From Algoriphagus sediminis (lineage in GTDB: Bacteria > Bacteroidota > Bacteroidia > Cytophagales > Cyclobacteriaceae): a stretch of DNA of 64,000 nucleotides. Every line of letters begins with the position of its first letter. Positions within the stretch are counted from its first letter, which is position 1. This document shows, one piece after another, positions 13,931-22,280 of the stretch. Both the position numbers and the translations under genes were made by a program. The notes below the pieces were generated by a model that was not told where the DNA came from, ran no database searches, and worked only from the letters and a program-made list of their open reading frames with translations. The stretch spans positions 124,001 to 188,000 of the forward strand of contig NZ_JAUEPH010000002.1 in NCBI RefSeq assembly GCF_030403435.1, given 5' to 3'.

Positions 13931-16311
13931 TGGAGTATTTCGTTGTATTTCAACAAGGTGTAAACGTCTTGCTTGAGGAGGTCTTCTACTACTAACCTTC
14001 CACGTTCATCTCTGGCTAGTACATGAATGTTTAGCAGCTTTCTGATGACTGGCTTAAACTCTGTTTCAAATCGATCAGGGAAAAAGCTTTTGAATTCCAG
14101 TTCCGTCCCAAAGCCGAATAGAAGGCAATGCTTCAAAATGATCTGCTCGGTAGTGCTTAAGAAGTCGTTTAATTGGATATTTCGATCTTCAATAAGGATG
14201 GTCTCTTCATCTTTCACATCGGTGATAAATGTCCAGGCCTGTAAAACCGCCCCGATATTATGATCAAATTTCTTACTTAAGGCAACAATTTTCCGATTGA
14301 TTTCCCGATCTGTAAATTCTTGATCACTAGTGTTTTGTAAAGATTTATGGGAAGCTCCATGCCTTAGCATGATTGCTTTATATATCTCATCGATATTTGC
14401 AGTATCCAGATTAAAATAATTCGTGAAGGATGCGGAAAACTGCAGCCTGGTATCCAGATGCCTTACCATAATCTCTGGCAAAGTAGCCAGAACCAAGGTT
14501 CGTTTACCATGGGTAGAAATGAAGTTCATTAGCTCCTTCACATTCTGGAGTAGACTTGTCTTTTGGTCTCTCCAAAGATTGAGATCATCCACTAGGATCA
14601 ATGGACTAGTGTTTTGAAGAGATCGTTTGATAAAATCAAAAGCCTCCTTCAAGCTGTAGGAAGTCCGAAATTTCCTGCCTTCCACGACCAAATCGGTTTC
14701 TGGGGATAAGAGAATAGTATTCTTTTGAAAAGATACTTTGGATAAGTGTTCAGCCATGGTTGACTTTCCACAGAGAGGAGCTCCTGTCAGTAGAATCGAG
14801 CGGCTTTTTCCGGATTTCCATTGTACCACCACTTGATCTAGCTGATCCTCAACCTCTTTTCTGGGGACCAGAAATAAATCTCCAACAAAATTTTTGGTAA
14901 GAAAGAGAGTATGATAGTGATCAGGATGGATATCATGCGTTCGATTCTCTATCACCTGCATAGCGATTTCCAGCTTTTCATGGGCTGATTTTTCCTTCGT
15001 TTCTCTATATTTTCTTCCCAGTAGTTGAAGGAAAGATTGCCAGGTTCTCTTTATCCTTTGCCCTAGGTTTTTATTGCGGTTGTTTATGGTTCCGAAACTG
15101 GTCTGCAGGGGTACTTTTAGGAATTCTTTGTCTTGATAAACTGATGTGGCATAGAAATCCTTTTTGATCGTGTCATCTATATGGATCAGCAGATTATTTG
15201 CCCTGGTGGAATTTTCCCGGATTCCTTCCATCAGCTTTGAGACAGCCTGATGGTCAGCTTTGAAACTCTGAATTCCTTCAGACTGCTTGGCAATGGTGAG
15301 ACTTCCACGAATCTGTGAAATCACATGCTTAATTCTGGAAATCATGCTCTCCTGATCTTCCCAAAGCTCAATAATATCAGGCAGAATAAAGTAATCTAAC
15401 CATTTGGTGGTGGTTTTTTTGAAATCAATATTTTTGGTGACCAAAGCTCCATCCAAACTGCCTGTGGGCACTGAAAAACTTTTTAAACTTTCTAGCCAGT
15501 CTTCCAAAACACGAACCTGATGATCTTGCTTTCCTTCAAAAGTCAGAAGATCTTCCAAAACATCTTCCAGCCATTTGAGGGCCTTGTCTATTTCACCACT
15601 TTGCTCCAGCTGTGAGATCAATTCTTCTGATTCTCTGGCTTTCTGCAAAAAGGCTCTATTCTGCCGTCGAATTTCAAAACCCATTCGCTCCAGATTTGAG
15701 CGGATTAAACTGAAGGTCATGATGGTTTCCTTCATCAGATCGTTTGTTCTGATGATTTCGTCCATCTGCTTATTTAGGGTTTTAAATTGAGCCTTATAGA
15801 CGCCCCAAGGATTCTTTAAATGGAGAACATCTTCAAATTTCCGGTCCAATGCACCTTCCTTAGTCTTTAAAACCTGAATCTCTCCGGTCATTTCCTTTTG
15901 AACTGCAAGAAGAGCTTCTTTTAAAAGGTGTTTACTCTTTTCATTCAGGTCGTCTATTTTGGCACTTTTTATTTTTTTCTCAGCCAGAAGATGTTCGCTG
16001 ATCTTTTCCTGGAGTAGACAGTCACGGAAAAGCAAGAGTAAATCTTTGAATTTTTCCGGAAGGAAATAATCCCATAAATACCCTTCTAAAGACGGAATTT
16101 CTTCCTCAGTCTCCTTTTTAGGGAAATATTTCTCTGCTTCTTCCTGATACTGGTCAGTGAGTTTTTTGGACTGGGAAGTCAAAAAATCAGACAGAGGTTT
16201 TTCCCATGAATCCAGGGTCTCCACCATTGATTCAAGGCTTTTTTGAAACTCTGTCAGACTGTCTTTGACTTGGGGAACAGCCGGCTCTCTTATGTCTTGT
16301 ATTTTGACCAT
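13927..16311 (-). CDS. Large coiled-coil P-loop ATPase
   Basis: 794 residues from the ATG at 16311; an ATG 21 codons upstream is judged too far because its added residues look non-conserved. About 490 N-terminal residues are highly charged and helical, predicted coiled coil, with no membrane helix. A P-loop domain follows: Walker A GAPLCGKS at 510-517 and Walker B L-I-L-V-D-D-L-N at 571-578, then a helical C-terminal region with a possible winged helix (F-G-F-G-T-E-L-E-F, L-L-N-I-H-V-L-A-R-D-E). The arrangement resembles AAA/STAND-type NTPases. It leads an operon with an MscS-like protein and an antiporter, overlapping the former by 4 bp. Function unknown; coupling nucleotide state to ion flux is inference. 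Confidence 0.75.
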   Translation of the reverse strand: MVKIQDIREPAVPQVKDSLTEFQKSLESMVETLDSWEKPLSDFLTSQSKKLTDQYQEEAEKYFPKKETEEEIPSLEGYLWDYFLPEKFKDLLLLFRDCLLQEKISEHLLAEKKIKSAKIDDLNEKSKHLLKEALLAVQKEMTGEIQVLKTKEGALDRKFEDVLHLKNPWGVYKAQFKTLNKQMDEIIRTNDLMKETIMTFSLIRSNLERMGFEIRRQNRAFLQKARESEELISQLEQSGEIDKALKWLEDVLEDLLTFEGKQDHQVRVLEDWLESLKSFSVPTGSLDGALVTKNIDFKKTTTKWLDYFILPDIIELWEDQESMISRIKHVISQIRGSLTIAKQSEGIQSFKADHQAVSKLMEGIRENSTRANNLLIHIDDTIKKDFYATSVYQDKEFLKVPLQTSFGTINNRNKNLGQRIKRTWQSFLQLLGRKYRETKEKSAHEKLEIAMQVIENRTHDIHPDHYHTLFLTKNFVGDLFLVPRKEVEDQLDQVVVQWKSGKSRSILLTGAPLCGKSTMAEHLSKVSFQKNTILLSPETDLVVEGRKFRTSYSLKEAFDFIKRSLQNTSPLILVDDLNLWRDQKTSLLQNVKELMNFISTHGKRTLVLATLPEIMVRHLDTRLQFSASFTNYFNLDTANIDEIYKAIMLRHGASHKSLQNTSDQEFTDREINRKIVALSKKFDHNIGAVLQAWTFITDVKDEETILIEDRNIQLNDFLSTTEQIILKHCLLFGFGTELEFKSFFPDRFETEFKPVIRKLLNIHVLARDERGRLVVEDLLKQDVYTLLKYNEILQ

Positions 16312-16469
16312 CAGATTAATTATCGGAGTTAAAGAAAGCCTTTTTCTGGCAAAAGCAAAGGGATATCTTTCCAAAAAGAGATAATTTCAAAAGCAATTTT
16401 ATGACTCCGAACAGAAAAGTATTTCTTTGATGAAAAACTTAAAACGATAAAAGTAGCTAATGGTTGTAG

Positions 16470-17042
16470 CTAGAGATTTCTCAAAAAATCCTCGAATTCT
16501 TTTGTGTTGAAGTTGCTCATTCCTACCTGATAGAAAACTATTTCACCTTCCTTATTAACCACCAAAGTGGTAGGGATTGATTCACTTCTTAGACTTGGAT
16601 TAAGGCCAAAGCTGGCATGGACAGTTTTAAAGGACCAATTCTTGTTTTCGATAAAATTTTTCCCCTTTTCAAAATCATTGTCCAATCCGATCATTAAAAA
16701 TACAATATCATCCCTATCAGAAAGAGAAGAATACAAATCAGATAAATGGGGCATCTCTGCCCTACATGGACCGCACCAAGATGCCCAAAGATTAACCAAA
16801 AGGATTTTGCCTTCATGATCTTCTAGTCTCACTCTTTGCCCGTCAAAAGTTTGAAATTGGGCTTGAAAATCAAAAGGCTGGCCCACTCGTTCATTCGACT
16901 CAATCTTTGGCTTGATAAGCCCTGTAGAAAGAAGAATAGACTGCAACCCGCCTTGAATTACTGGTAGCAATCCAGTGAAATACAGAAAAGCGAAAATGGA
17001 GAATATTATACCCCAGGATTTAGCTTCTTTTTTCCAGTTCAT
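16470..17042 (-). CDS. TlpA/ResA-type thioredoxin-like protein, membrane-anchored
   Basis: 190 residues. An N-terminal transmembrane anchor (about residues 9-40) positions a periplasmic thioredoxin fold. The redox pair is C90-G-P-C93 in N-L-W-A-S-W-C-G-P-C, with the cis-proline in S-I-P-T-T-L. Such proteins reduce or isomerise periplasmic disulfides, for example in cytochrome c maturation. The next gene upstream on the same strand, an outer-membrane barrel, ends 63 bp before this start; they may or may not be cotranscribed. Confidence 0.9.
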   Translation of the reverse strand: MNWKKEAKSWGIIFSIFAFLYFTGLLPVIQGGLQSILLSTGLIKPKIESNERVGQPFDFQAQFQTFDGQRVRLEDHEGKILLVNLWASWCGPCRAEMPHLSDLYSSLSDRDDIVFLMIGLDNDFEKGKNFIENKNWSFKTVHASFGLNPSLRSESIPTTLVVNKEGEIVFYQVGMSNFNTKEFEDFLRNL

Positions 17043-17105
17043 TCAGCAAATAAAAAACAAATGGAATAAAGCCTAAGTGATAAATGATACTATGGTGGTC
17101 TTATT

Positions 17106-19865
17106 TTAATCTACTGATGCGCCTGAATTAACTAGGTCATTGTAATCCTCCATGTTCATACCTTTGCTGAATCTACGGAGGTTGTATGAGAATGTAAGCA
17201 TTAAATAGCGCTGAAGCACATTGGTCTCTACATCCTCGACATAAATGTCAGTCACATTTCTTCGCACACTATTATTTTGATTGAAGATATCATAAGCATT
17301 GATACTGATTTCGCCTCTTTGATTTGCGAAAATCTTCTTACCAATACTCATATTCATAAGAAAGATATTTTGATCAAAACCATCTGATAGACCGCTATTT
17401 ATCTGATGATTAATATCCATCCGATAGACGAATCCTTCCCAGATTATCCAGCTGAAATTAACTCTGGTTCTTTGGTTAAAGAAGTTATTATTCAAATCAG
17501 AGTTCAGGGTATTTTCTACATCATTCCAAGAGAGGCGAGTAGAAACCCGGAAATCGATTTGATCACTTATATTACTACTTACAGAAAACCCTGTGCTGAA
17601 TCTTGTTGAGTTATTGAAGCTCAAATCACCGTTTACCTGTCCCGGTCGTTTATTGTGAGAAAGTCCTCCCCAAATATTGAGATTGGACTTGATAAAATCT
17701 GCAGGCATACTATAACTCAACCAAGACCGATAATCCTGAAATCCATCTAGGTTAACAGGCCTTATCAGCTGGGAGCCTTTTTCCAGAATGACTCCCCCAG
17801 GGAGTTCTGTGGTTTCGTCTGCGATAAAGGAGCTATTTGCCACTGCATTTTGGACGAAACGCGCTTGGGCGAAGAGGAACCAACCTTTATCTGTCTCGGG
17901 GTCTCGGCTTCTGAATCTCAGTCTGAGACGATTAGAATAAGACTGATCTAAATCTGGGTTTCCTGTTCTTAAACGTAGAGGGTTGCTTTGGTCAATCACA
18001 CCCTGTAATTCCTGCACAGATGGAGCATCCACATCGGTGTCATAATCAAATTCTAAGTTTGTGTTTTGGGTGAATTGATAATCAAAACGGAAAGTCGGCA
18101 TAAAACTTTCAAAGGTCCTTTCAAGATCAAAAGGAGCAGGGAAGAACTGAAGATTATCCAGGCTGGCATTTTGATATTCACCTTCGACCTGAATTCTCAT
18201 TTTGTCTTTCGAGAATTGGTATCCCAATTCCGTTTCATGTCTTAAATACTGGCTTTCGAAACTGTTACTGAGGGCAGTATCCAGTTCCAATTCTATAGAG
18301 CCTATATCTTCTCCTAAAATATCAAAGGTTAACTGATCAGAGTCATTGATTCGGTTGCCAACCTCATATTCCCATTCCAGTTGACCGTATTTTCCTAAGG
18401 GTTCTGTATAAGAAATCCCGGTCTCCCATGATAGTCCGGTTCGGTCTCGAGTGATCTCCTGATTAATTATTTCAGTTCGCTCTTCAGGCTGAAAAAAGAT
18501 ATTTTCTGCACGTCGTACTTGCCTGTCTTCATTTCGATGATTTCCAACATATCCTCTTAGACTCAGGCTTCTTCCGGGCTTATTGAACTTATGGCCATAA
18601 TAAATGAAGTTATTGATGTCATAATCCTCATTATCCAAAGTCCTAACATTTGTAGTCTGATTTAAAGGACCATCATTGTTTTCACTAGAACCTTCGAAAG
18701 CTGAATTTTCCTTATAAAACTGAGCAGACATTCTTGGTCTGTAAACAATTTTATTTCGCTCATCAATATTGTACTCCAGCCTCATATCGAATCTGTGCTC
18801 CTGCCTATTTCCTTGAGTTCTGTTTGACTCTGTATAGGTTTGGCCTGCATCTTCTGAGGTCACAAAAGCCTGAAAGACATTTTGGATTTCATCATTTTCT
18901 CTCTGCCGGAAGCGATAATTCGCAGAAAGTTTAACTTTTTCCCCAATGTCATCGGTATAGTTAATTCCAAGAATATTGGTGTCGATAATTCCATTCTGTG
19001 GACGGGTATTGTTCTGCACATTAGGATCACTGGAATAATCCAAAAGATTAATATTGTTGCTCAATCCCGTAAAAGTGATTCTTTGATCTTCGTTAAAGGC
19101 ATTGATACTAGCCCCGACCAGGTAACGACTATCTGTACCGTATCCGCCTGTCATTCTTCCAAACTGCCCTTTACGGCGATTAGGTTTGGTAATAATATTT
19201 ATGGTCTTAATTCTTTCCCCATCATCAAATCCACTCAGCTGGGATTGCTCACTTAATTGATCAAAGATTTCTATGCTTTGGATGATTTCGGCTGGGATAT
19301 TCTGTAGGGCTGTGGTCACATCATTTCCGAAAAATGGTTCACCATCCACAAGGATTTGAGTTACTGCCTCGCCTTGGGCCTGAAGGGATCCATCTTCTGA
19401 AAGGACACCTGGTAATTTTTCAATTAAACTTTGGGCACTGGCATCCCGCATCGTTTGAAAGGCATCCGCATTAAACATGGTGGTATCACTTCTAGTCTCG
19501 CCTCTGGACCTTCTACCGGTTACCATGACCTCATTTAAATCGGTGGCTTCTTCTGCGATGTTCAGATTACCTAAATTCAAATCTCCTTGAACTTCTATGT
19601 TTCGAAATAGGGACTTATACCCGAGGTATTGAACTTGTAAAATATAATCTCCACCTTTTACGTCCTTCAATTCAAAAAATCCATCCAGGTCACTGATCAT
19701 ACCATCTCTTTGGACGGAGTCACCATAATTCAAAAGGAGAATAGTAGCATTGGGAATGGTTTCATTTCTGGCCGCATCACGGACAGTTCCTTTCACGGTG
19801 TAAGTTTGGGCGAAAAGCCCTAAGCTGATAAAAAATAGTGCGAGGCTGGTAAAAAACTTTCTCAT
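17106..19865 (-). CDS. TonB-type outer-membrane beta-barrel protein with carboxypeptidase-like N-domain
   Basis: 919 residues. Signal peptide (ends L-F-A-Q), then a carboxypeptidase-D regulatory-like domain (about 22-105: Y-T-V-K-G-T-V-R-D, L-S-D-L-D-G-F-F-E-L, L-G-Y-K-S-L). A plug domain follows (E-V-M-V-T-G-R, then I-L-V-D-G-E-P-F-F-G and K-T-I-N-I-I-T-K-P), then a long barrel of the OMP_b-brl_3 type. The order matches the SusC-like/TonB-dependent receptor superfamily, although no SusD partner is adjacent, so substrate is open. It is monocistronic by position, with a 180-bp gap upstream. Confidence 0.88.
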   Translation of the reverse strand: MRKFFTSLALFFISLGLFAQTYTVKGTVRDAARNETIPNATILLLNYGDSVQRDGMISDLDGFFELKDVKGGDYILQVQYLGYKSLFRNIEVQGDLNLGNLNIAEEATDLNEVMVTGRRSRGETRSDTTMFNADAFQTMRDASAQSLIEKLPGVLSEDGSLQAQGEAVTQILVDGEPFFGNDVTTALQNIPAEIIQSIEIFDQLSEQSQLSGFDDGERIKTINIITKPNRRKGQFGRMTGGYGTDSRYLVGASINAFNEDQRITFTGLSNNINLLDYSSDPNVQNNTRPQNGIIDTNILGINYTDDIGEKVKLSANYRFRQRENDEIQNVFQAFVTSEDAGQTYTESNRTQGNRQEHRFDMRLEYNIDERNKIVYRPRMSAQFYKENSAFEGSSENNDGPLNQTTNVRTLDNEDYDINNFIYYGHKFNKPGRSLSLRGYVGNHRNEDRQVRRAENIFFQPEERTEIINQEITRDRTGLSWETGISYTEPLGKYGQLEWEYEVGNRINDSDQLTFDILGEDIGSIELELDTALSNSFESQYLRHETELGYQFSKDKMRIQVEGEYQNASLDNLQFFPAPFDLERTFESFMPTFRFDYQFTQNTNLEFDYDTDVDAPSVQELQGVIDQSNPLRLRTGNPDLDQSYSNRLRLRFRSRDPETDKGWFLFAQARFVQNAVANSSFIADETTELPGGVILEKGSQLIRPVNLDGFQDYRSWLSYSMPADFIKSNLNIWGGLSHNKRPGQVNGDLSFNNSTRFSTGFSVSSNISDQIDFRVSTRLSWNDVENTLNSDLNNNFFNQRTRVNFSWIIWEGFVYRMDINHQINSGLSDGFDQNIFLMNMSIGKKIFANQRGEISINAYDIFNQNNSVRRNVTDIYVEDVETNVLQRYLMLTFSYNLRRFSKGMNMEDYNDLVNSGASVD

Positions 19866-20045
19866 CCCTTCTTCTCTTTCTTTGTGGTGTTGTTGGTTTA
19901 GATGGGTTAAAAGTAATCAATATGGATGCTGCGTTACGAGCGGATTTGACGAGTGGTTAGAATGTGTCTTGAAAAACTCCCATTCATCAAAAAAGTCGAA
20001 ATGAGAGCCCTAGCCTCATTATTCCGTCAATTTCTGCCAGAATTA

Positions 20046-20087
20046 ATGTTAATTTTATAAACAATATTGTGTTTATAAAATTAACAT
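20046..20087. promoter_or_regulatory. Long perfect palindrome, XRE-S24 operator candidate
   Basis: Two 18-bp arms, ATGTTAATTTTATAAACA at 20046-20063 and its exact reverse complement at 20070-20087, are separated by 6 bases. A smaller palindrome ACAATATTGT (20061-20070) spans the inner end. It lies 36 bp before the start of the two-gene unit encoding an 84-residue protein and an XRE-S24 regulator. It lacks a T-run and is AT-rich, so an operator for a dimeric repressor is more likely than a terminator. Confidence 0.65.
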
Positions 20088-20123
20088 ATTTAATTGCTTG
20101 AAGTAATTGAAAAGGCAAAAAGT

Positions 20124-20378
20124 ATGGAAACCGAACAAATCAGCATCGAAACCAAGAACCTGGCATCTGGAAATTGCCAGGTCAAGTTTTTTATCGAAGA
20201 TCAAAAGAAAAGTCAATATGGATACCTTCTTGTTTCTGAGCCAAAGTCAGTAGGAGAGATCATCGAGGAAATCAAATTGAAAATGGAGAAAAGGAGAATG
20301 GAGGAAAAGTCTATCAATCCTTTTTTCCCAGTGAAACCGAAAAATGAGGACAAGAACTTTTATCTCTTTTCAGCATGA
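20124..20378 (+). CDS. Small hypothetical protein upstream of XRE-S24 regulator
   Basis: 84 residues from the ATG at 20124; an in-frame TTG ten codons upstream would extend it but is less likely. The N-terminal half looks beta-rich (I-S-I-E-T-K-N, C-Q-V-K-F-F-I-E-D, Y-G-Y-L-L-V), the middle is a charged helix (I-I-E-E-I-K-L-K-M-E-K-R-R). No family is recognised and no signal or membrane segment is present. Its stop overlaps the regulator start (ATGA at 20375), so the two are translationally coupled. It may modulate or be controlled by the regulator. Confidence 0.6.
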   Translation: METEQISIETKNLASGNCQVKFFIEDQKKSQYGYLLVSEPKSVGEIIEEIKLKMEKRRMEEKSINPFFPVKPKNEDKNFYLFSA

Positions 20379-21145
20379 GTTTTCTGGGTAGTAATTTGAA
20401 GTTTTTGCGTAAGCAAAAGGAAATCACACAGTCTCAATTAGCGGATCAGTTATCTGTTCAAAGGACGATGATTTCAGCCTATGAAGACGGTCGCTCGGAG
20501 CCAAAGATTGGAACCCTTCAGAAGCTTGCCGAAATTTTTGAAGTAGGGGTGGAAGAATTACTTTTTCATGACATAGAGAATAAAGGACGCCTTGCCCTGC
20601 AAAAAAGGAAACTCAACATCCTGACTATTGCTGCAGATGAGGAGAAAGAGAATATTCTTTTCGTCGAGCAAAAAGCTTCTGCCGGTTATCTAAACGGCTT
20701 GGCGGATCCGGAATACATGGAAAGTTTGAAGCAATTTCATTTGCCTGGGTTACCCCAGAACGCAACCTACCGAGCCTTTGAATTATCGGGTGATTCCATG
20801 CTTCCTCTCGTTCCTGGCACCATTGTGATAGGTTCTTATATAGATCAGCTGAGTAATATAAAAAGTGGTAAAACCTATATTTTGGTAAGTCAGACTGAGG
20901 GTGTGGTTTACAAAAGGGTGTTTAATTATCTGGGAGAAAATGGTAAGCTCTATCTCGTTTCGGATAATGAGCAATACAAACCATATGAGGTTTCAGCAGA
21001 AGATGTACTGGAGGTGTGGGAGGCAAGAGCCTTTGTAAGCACGGATTTTCCTAATCCGGGAGATAAAAAGAAGCCACTCAGCTTAGAGGATCTGGGCGAA
21101 ATGATTAGGGATATCCAATCCGATTTGAAGCGTCTGAAGGATTAA
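20375..21145 (+). CDS. XRE-family repressor with S24/LexA-like C-terminal domain
   Basis: 256 residues. An HTH_3 domain (about 4-62: L-R-K-Q-K-E-I-T-Q-S-Q-L-A, then I-S-A-Y-E-D-G-R-S-E-P) is joined to a LexA/CI-type peptidase fold. The cleavage-site dipeptide Ala103-Gly104, nucleophile Ser141 in S-G-D-S-M-L and Lys180 in V-V-Y-K-R-V are all present, so RecA-stimulated self-cleavage is possible in principle. A C-terminal helix follows. It probably binds the palindrome at 20046-20087 and represses its own operon. Phage-like repressors have this architecture, but no phage genes are nearby. Confidence 0.9.
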   Translation: MSFLGSNLKFLRKQKEITQSQLADQLSVQRTMISAYEDGRSEPKIGTLQKLAEIFEVGVEELLFHDIENKGRLALQKRKLNILTIAADEEKENILFVEQKASAGYLNGLADPEYMESLKQFHLPGLPQNATYRAFELSGDSMLPLVPGTIVIGSYIDQLSNIKSGKTYILVSQTEGVVYKRVFNYLGENGKLYLVSDNEQYKPYEVSAEDVLEVWEARAFVSTDFPNPGDKKKPLSLEDLGEMIRDIQSDLKRLKD

Positions 21146-22215
21146 TTGATCACAGTAAGGGTTACAGCGGTGGTGTAATTGGTCGACGGAATATATAATT
21201 CTCCGGTTAAGGTACCTGGACTTGAATAAACCAATTCAAGTTCTAGTCCGATTTGCATATAGTTATTAAAGCCATCGACGTAAAGAACATCATCCTCCCA
21301 AAACCCTGTGCCAGTTCCTATTAGCTCATTTAATGCATTGTATTCATAATATTCAATGTCAGAATTTAACTGATTAAACCTTATGGTGGCAAAGCTTCCA
21401 TCAGCTGCATTTAAGTACCAAATTCCAGTTACATTGACTTGAGTAGATGGACTGATATCTGTACTTCCATTACCTCCTGAATTGGTATTAATTTCGTCTT
21501 GCTGATTTTGAAAATCATCTAAAATTTCGTTTGCCGTGGGATTCTGGGGATTTCCCGTCACAGCTTCATTGTAGCCTTCTTCAAAACCCTCCTCAAAATC
21601 TTCTCCTCCTAGCGAGAATAGAATTGCTATAACCACAAATCCTCCCAAAAGCCAGATATAGTTTTTAGCAAACCATGATTTTTCCTTCTTCGGAGGAATA
21701 GGTCTTGGGGTTGGCTTGGGTCCTGGAGTGGGAGCCGGTTTTTTCTTTGGCTCAATAATTTTAGATAGAATTCCGACCAATTGCTCCGTATCATATTTCC
21801 ATCTTGAACTACTCAGTTCATGTGCATGTCTGCGGTTCAGTGCTTGAAGCTCTTCAGGTAGTTCGGAATTAGAAGGCATTTTAGCACCATTGACGAGCAC
21901 TGGAATCACACGAATATCCCTTTCCAGGGCTGCTGCGATTTCAATTCGTATAAAGTCATCCTTCTCAAAAAGCCTTAAGTTTCCTTCAGCATCCTTGATG
22001 TTTGCCCAGTGCGGCCCAATGATAGCCAATAATACCTTACAGGAGTTCAGTGCCTGATCTATGGCCTCCACAAAATCCAAACCCGCTTCCAGGGTTTCTA
22101 CATCAAGAAATACGGACTCCTGACCAAAAACATCTTGAAGATCATCCACGAGCCTGCCTGCTTCACCAGAGGCATCCTTCCTTCTATAACTGACAAAAAT
22201 TTTATTGTTGGGCAT
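21142..22215 (-). CDS. TIR-domain protein with transmembrane anchor
   Basis: 357 residues. An N-terminal TIR domain of the TIR_2 type (about 4-135: K-I-F-V-S-Y-R-R-K-D, V-F-L-D-V-E-T, D-F-I-R-I-E-I) includes Glu92 at the position of the catalytic glutamate of TIR NADases. A proline/lysine-rich linker (155-180) precedes one transmembrane helix (186-202), an acidic stretch, and a beta-rich C-terminal domain (about 250-357) of the lipocalin-like kind. TIR is therefore cytosolic with a sensor-like domain outside, which suggests signal-triggered NAD hydrolysis or scaffold signalling. It converges with the XRE-S24 gene, overlapping by 4 bp at their stops; no partner gene is obvious. Confidence 0.85.
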   Translation of the reverse strand: MPNNKIFVSYRRKDASGEAGRLVDDLQDVFGQESVFLDVETLEAGLDFVEAIDQALNSCKVLLAIIGPHWANIKDAEGNLRLFEKDDFIRIEIAAALERDIRVIPVLVNGAKMPSNSELPEELQALNRRHAHELSSSRWKYDTEQLVGILSKIIEPKKKPAPTPGPKPTPRPIPPKKEKSWFAKNYIWLLGGFVVIAILFSLGGEDFEEGFEEGYNEAVTGNPQNPTANEILDDFQNQQDEINTNSGGNGSTDISPSTQVNVTGIWYLNAADGSFATIRFNQLNSDIEYYEYNALNELIGTGTGFWEDDVLYVDGFNNYMQIGLELELVYSSPGTLTGELYIPSTNYTTAVTLTVIN

Positions 22216-22280
22216 AAAAAAACTGATTCACCTAGCTAAATATAAATAAATCAGTTCATTATGCGAATGCTTTAAAAAGT

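Noticed and set aside
18882..19256. 124-codon open frame on the plus strand
   Set aside because: Antisense to the large outer-membrane barrel gene; composition follows the complementary codons.
20046..20087. Palindrome read as a terminator
   Set aside because: AT-rich stem with no T-run, and it lies upstream of a repressor gene, so an operator is more likely.
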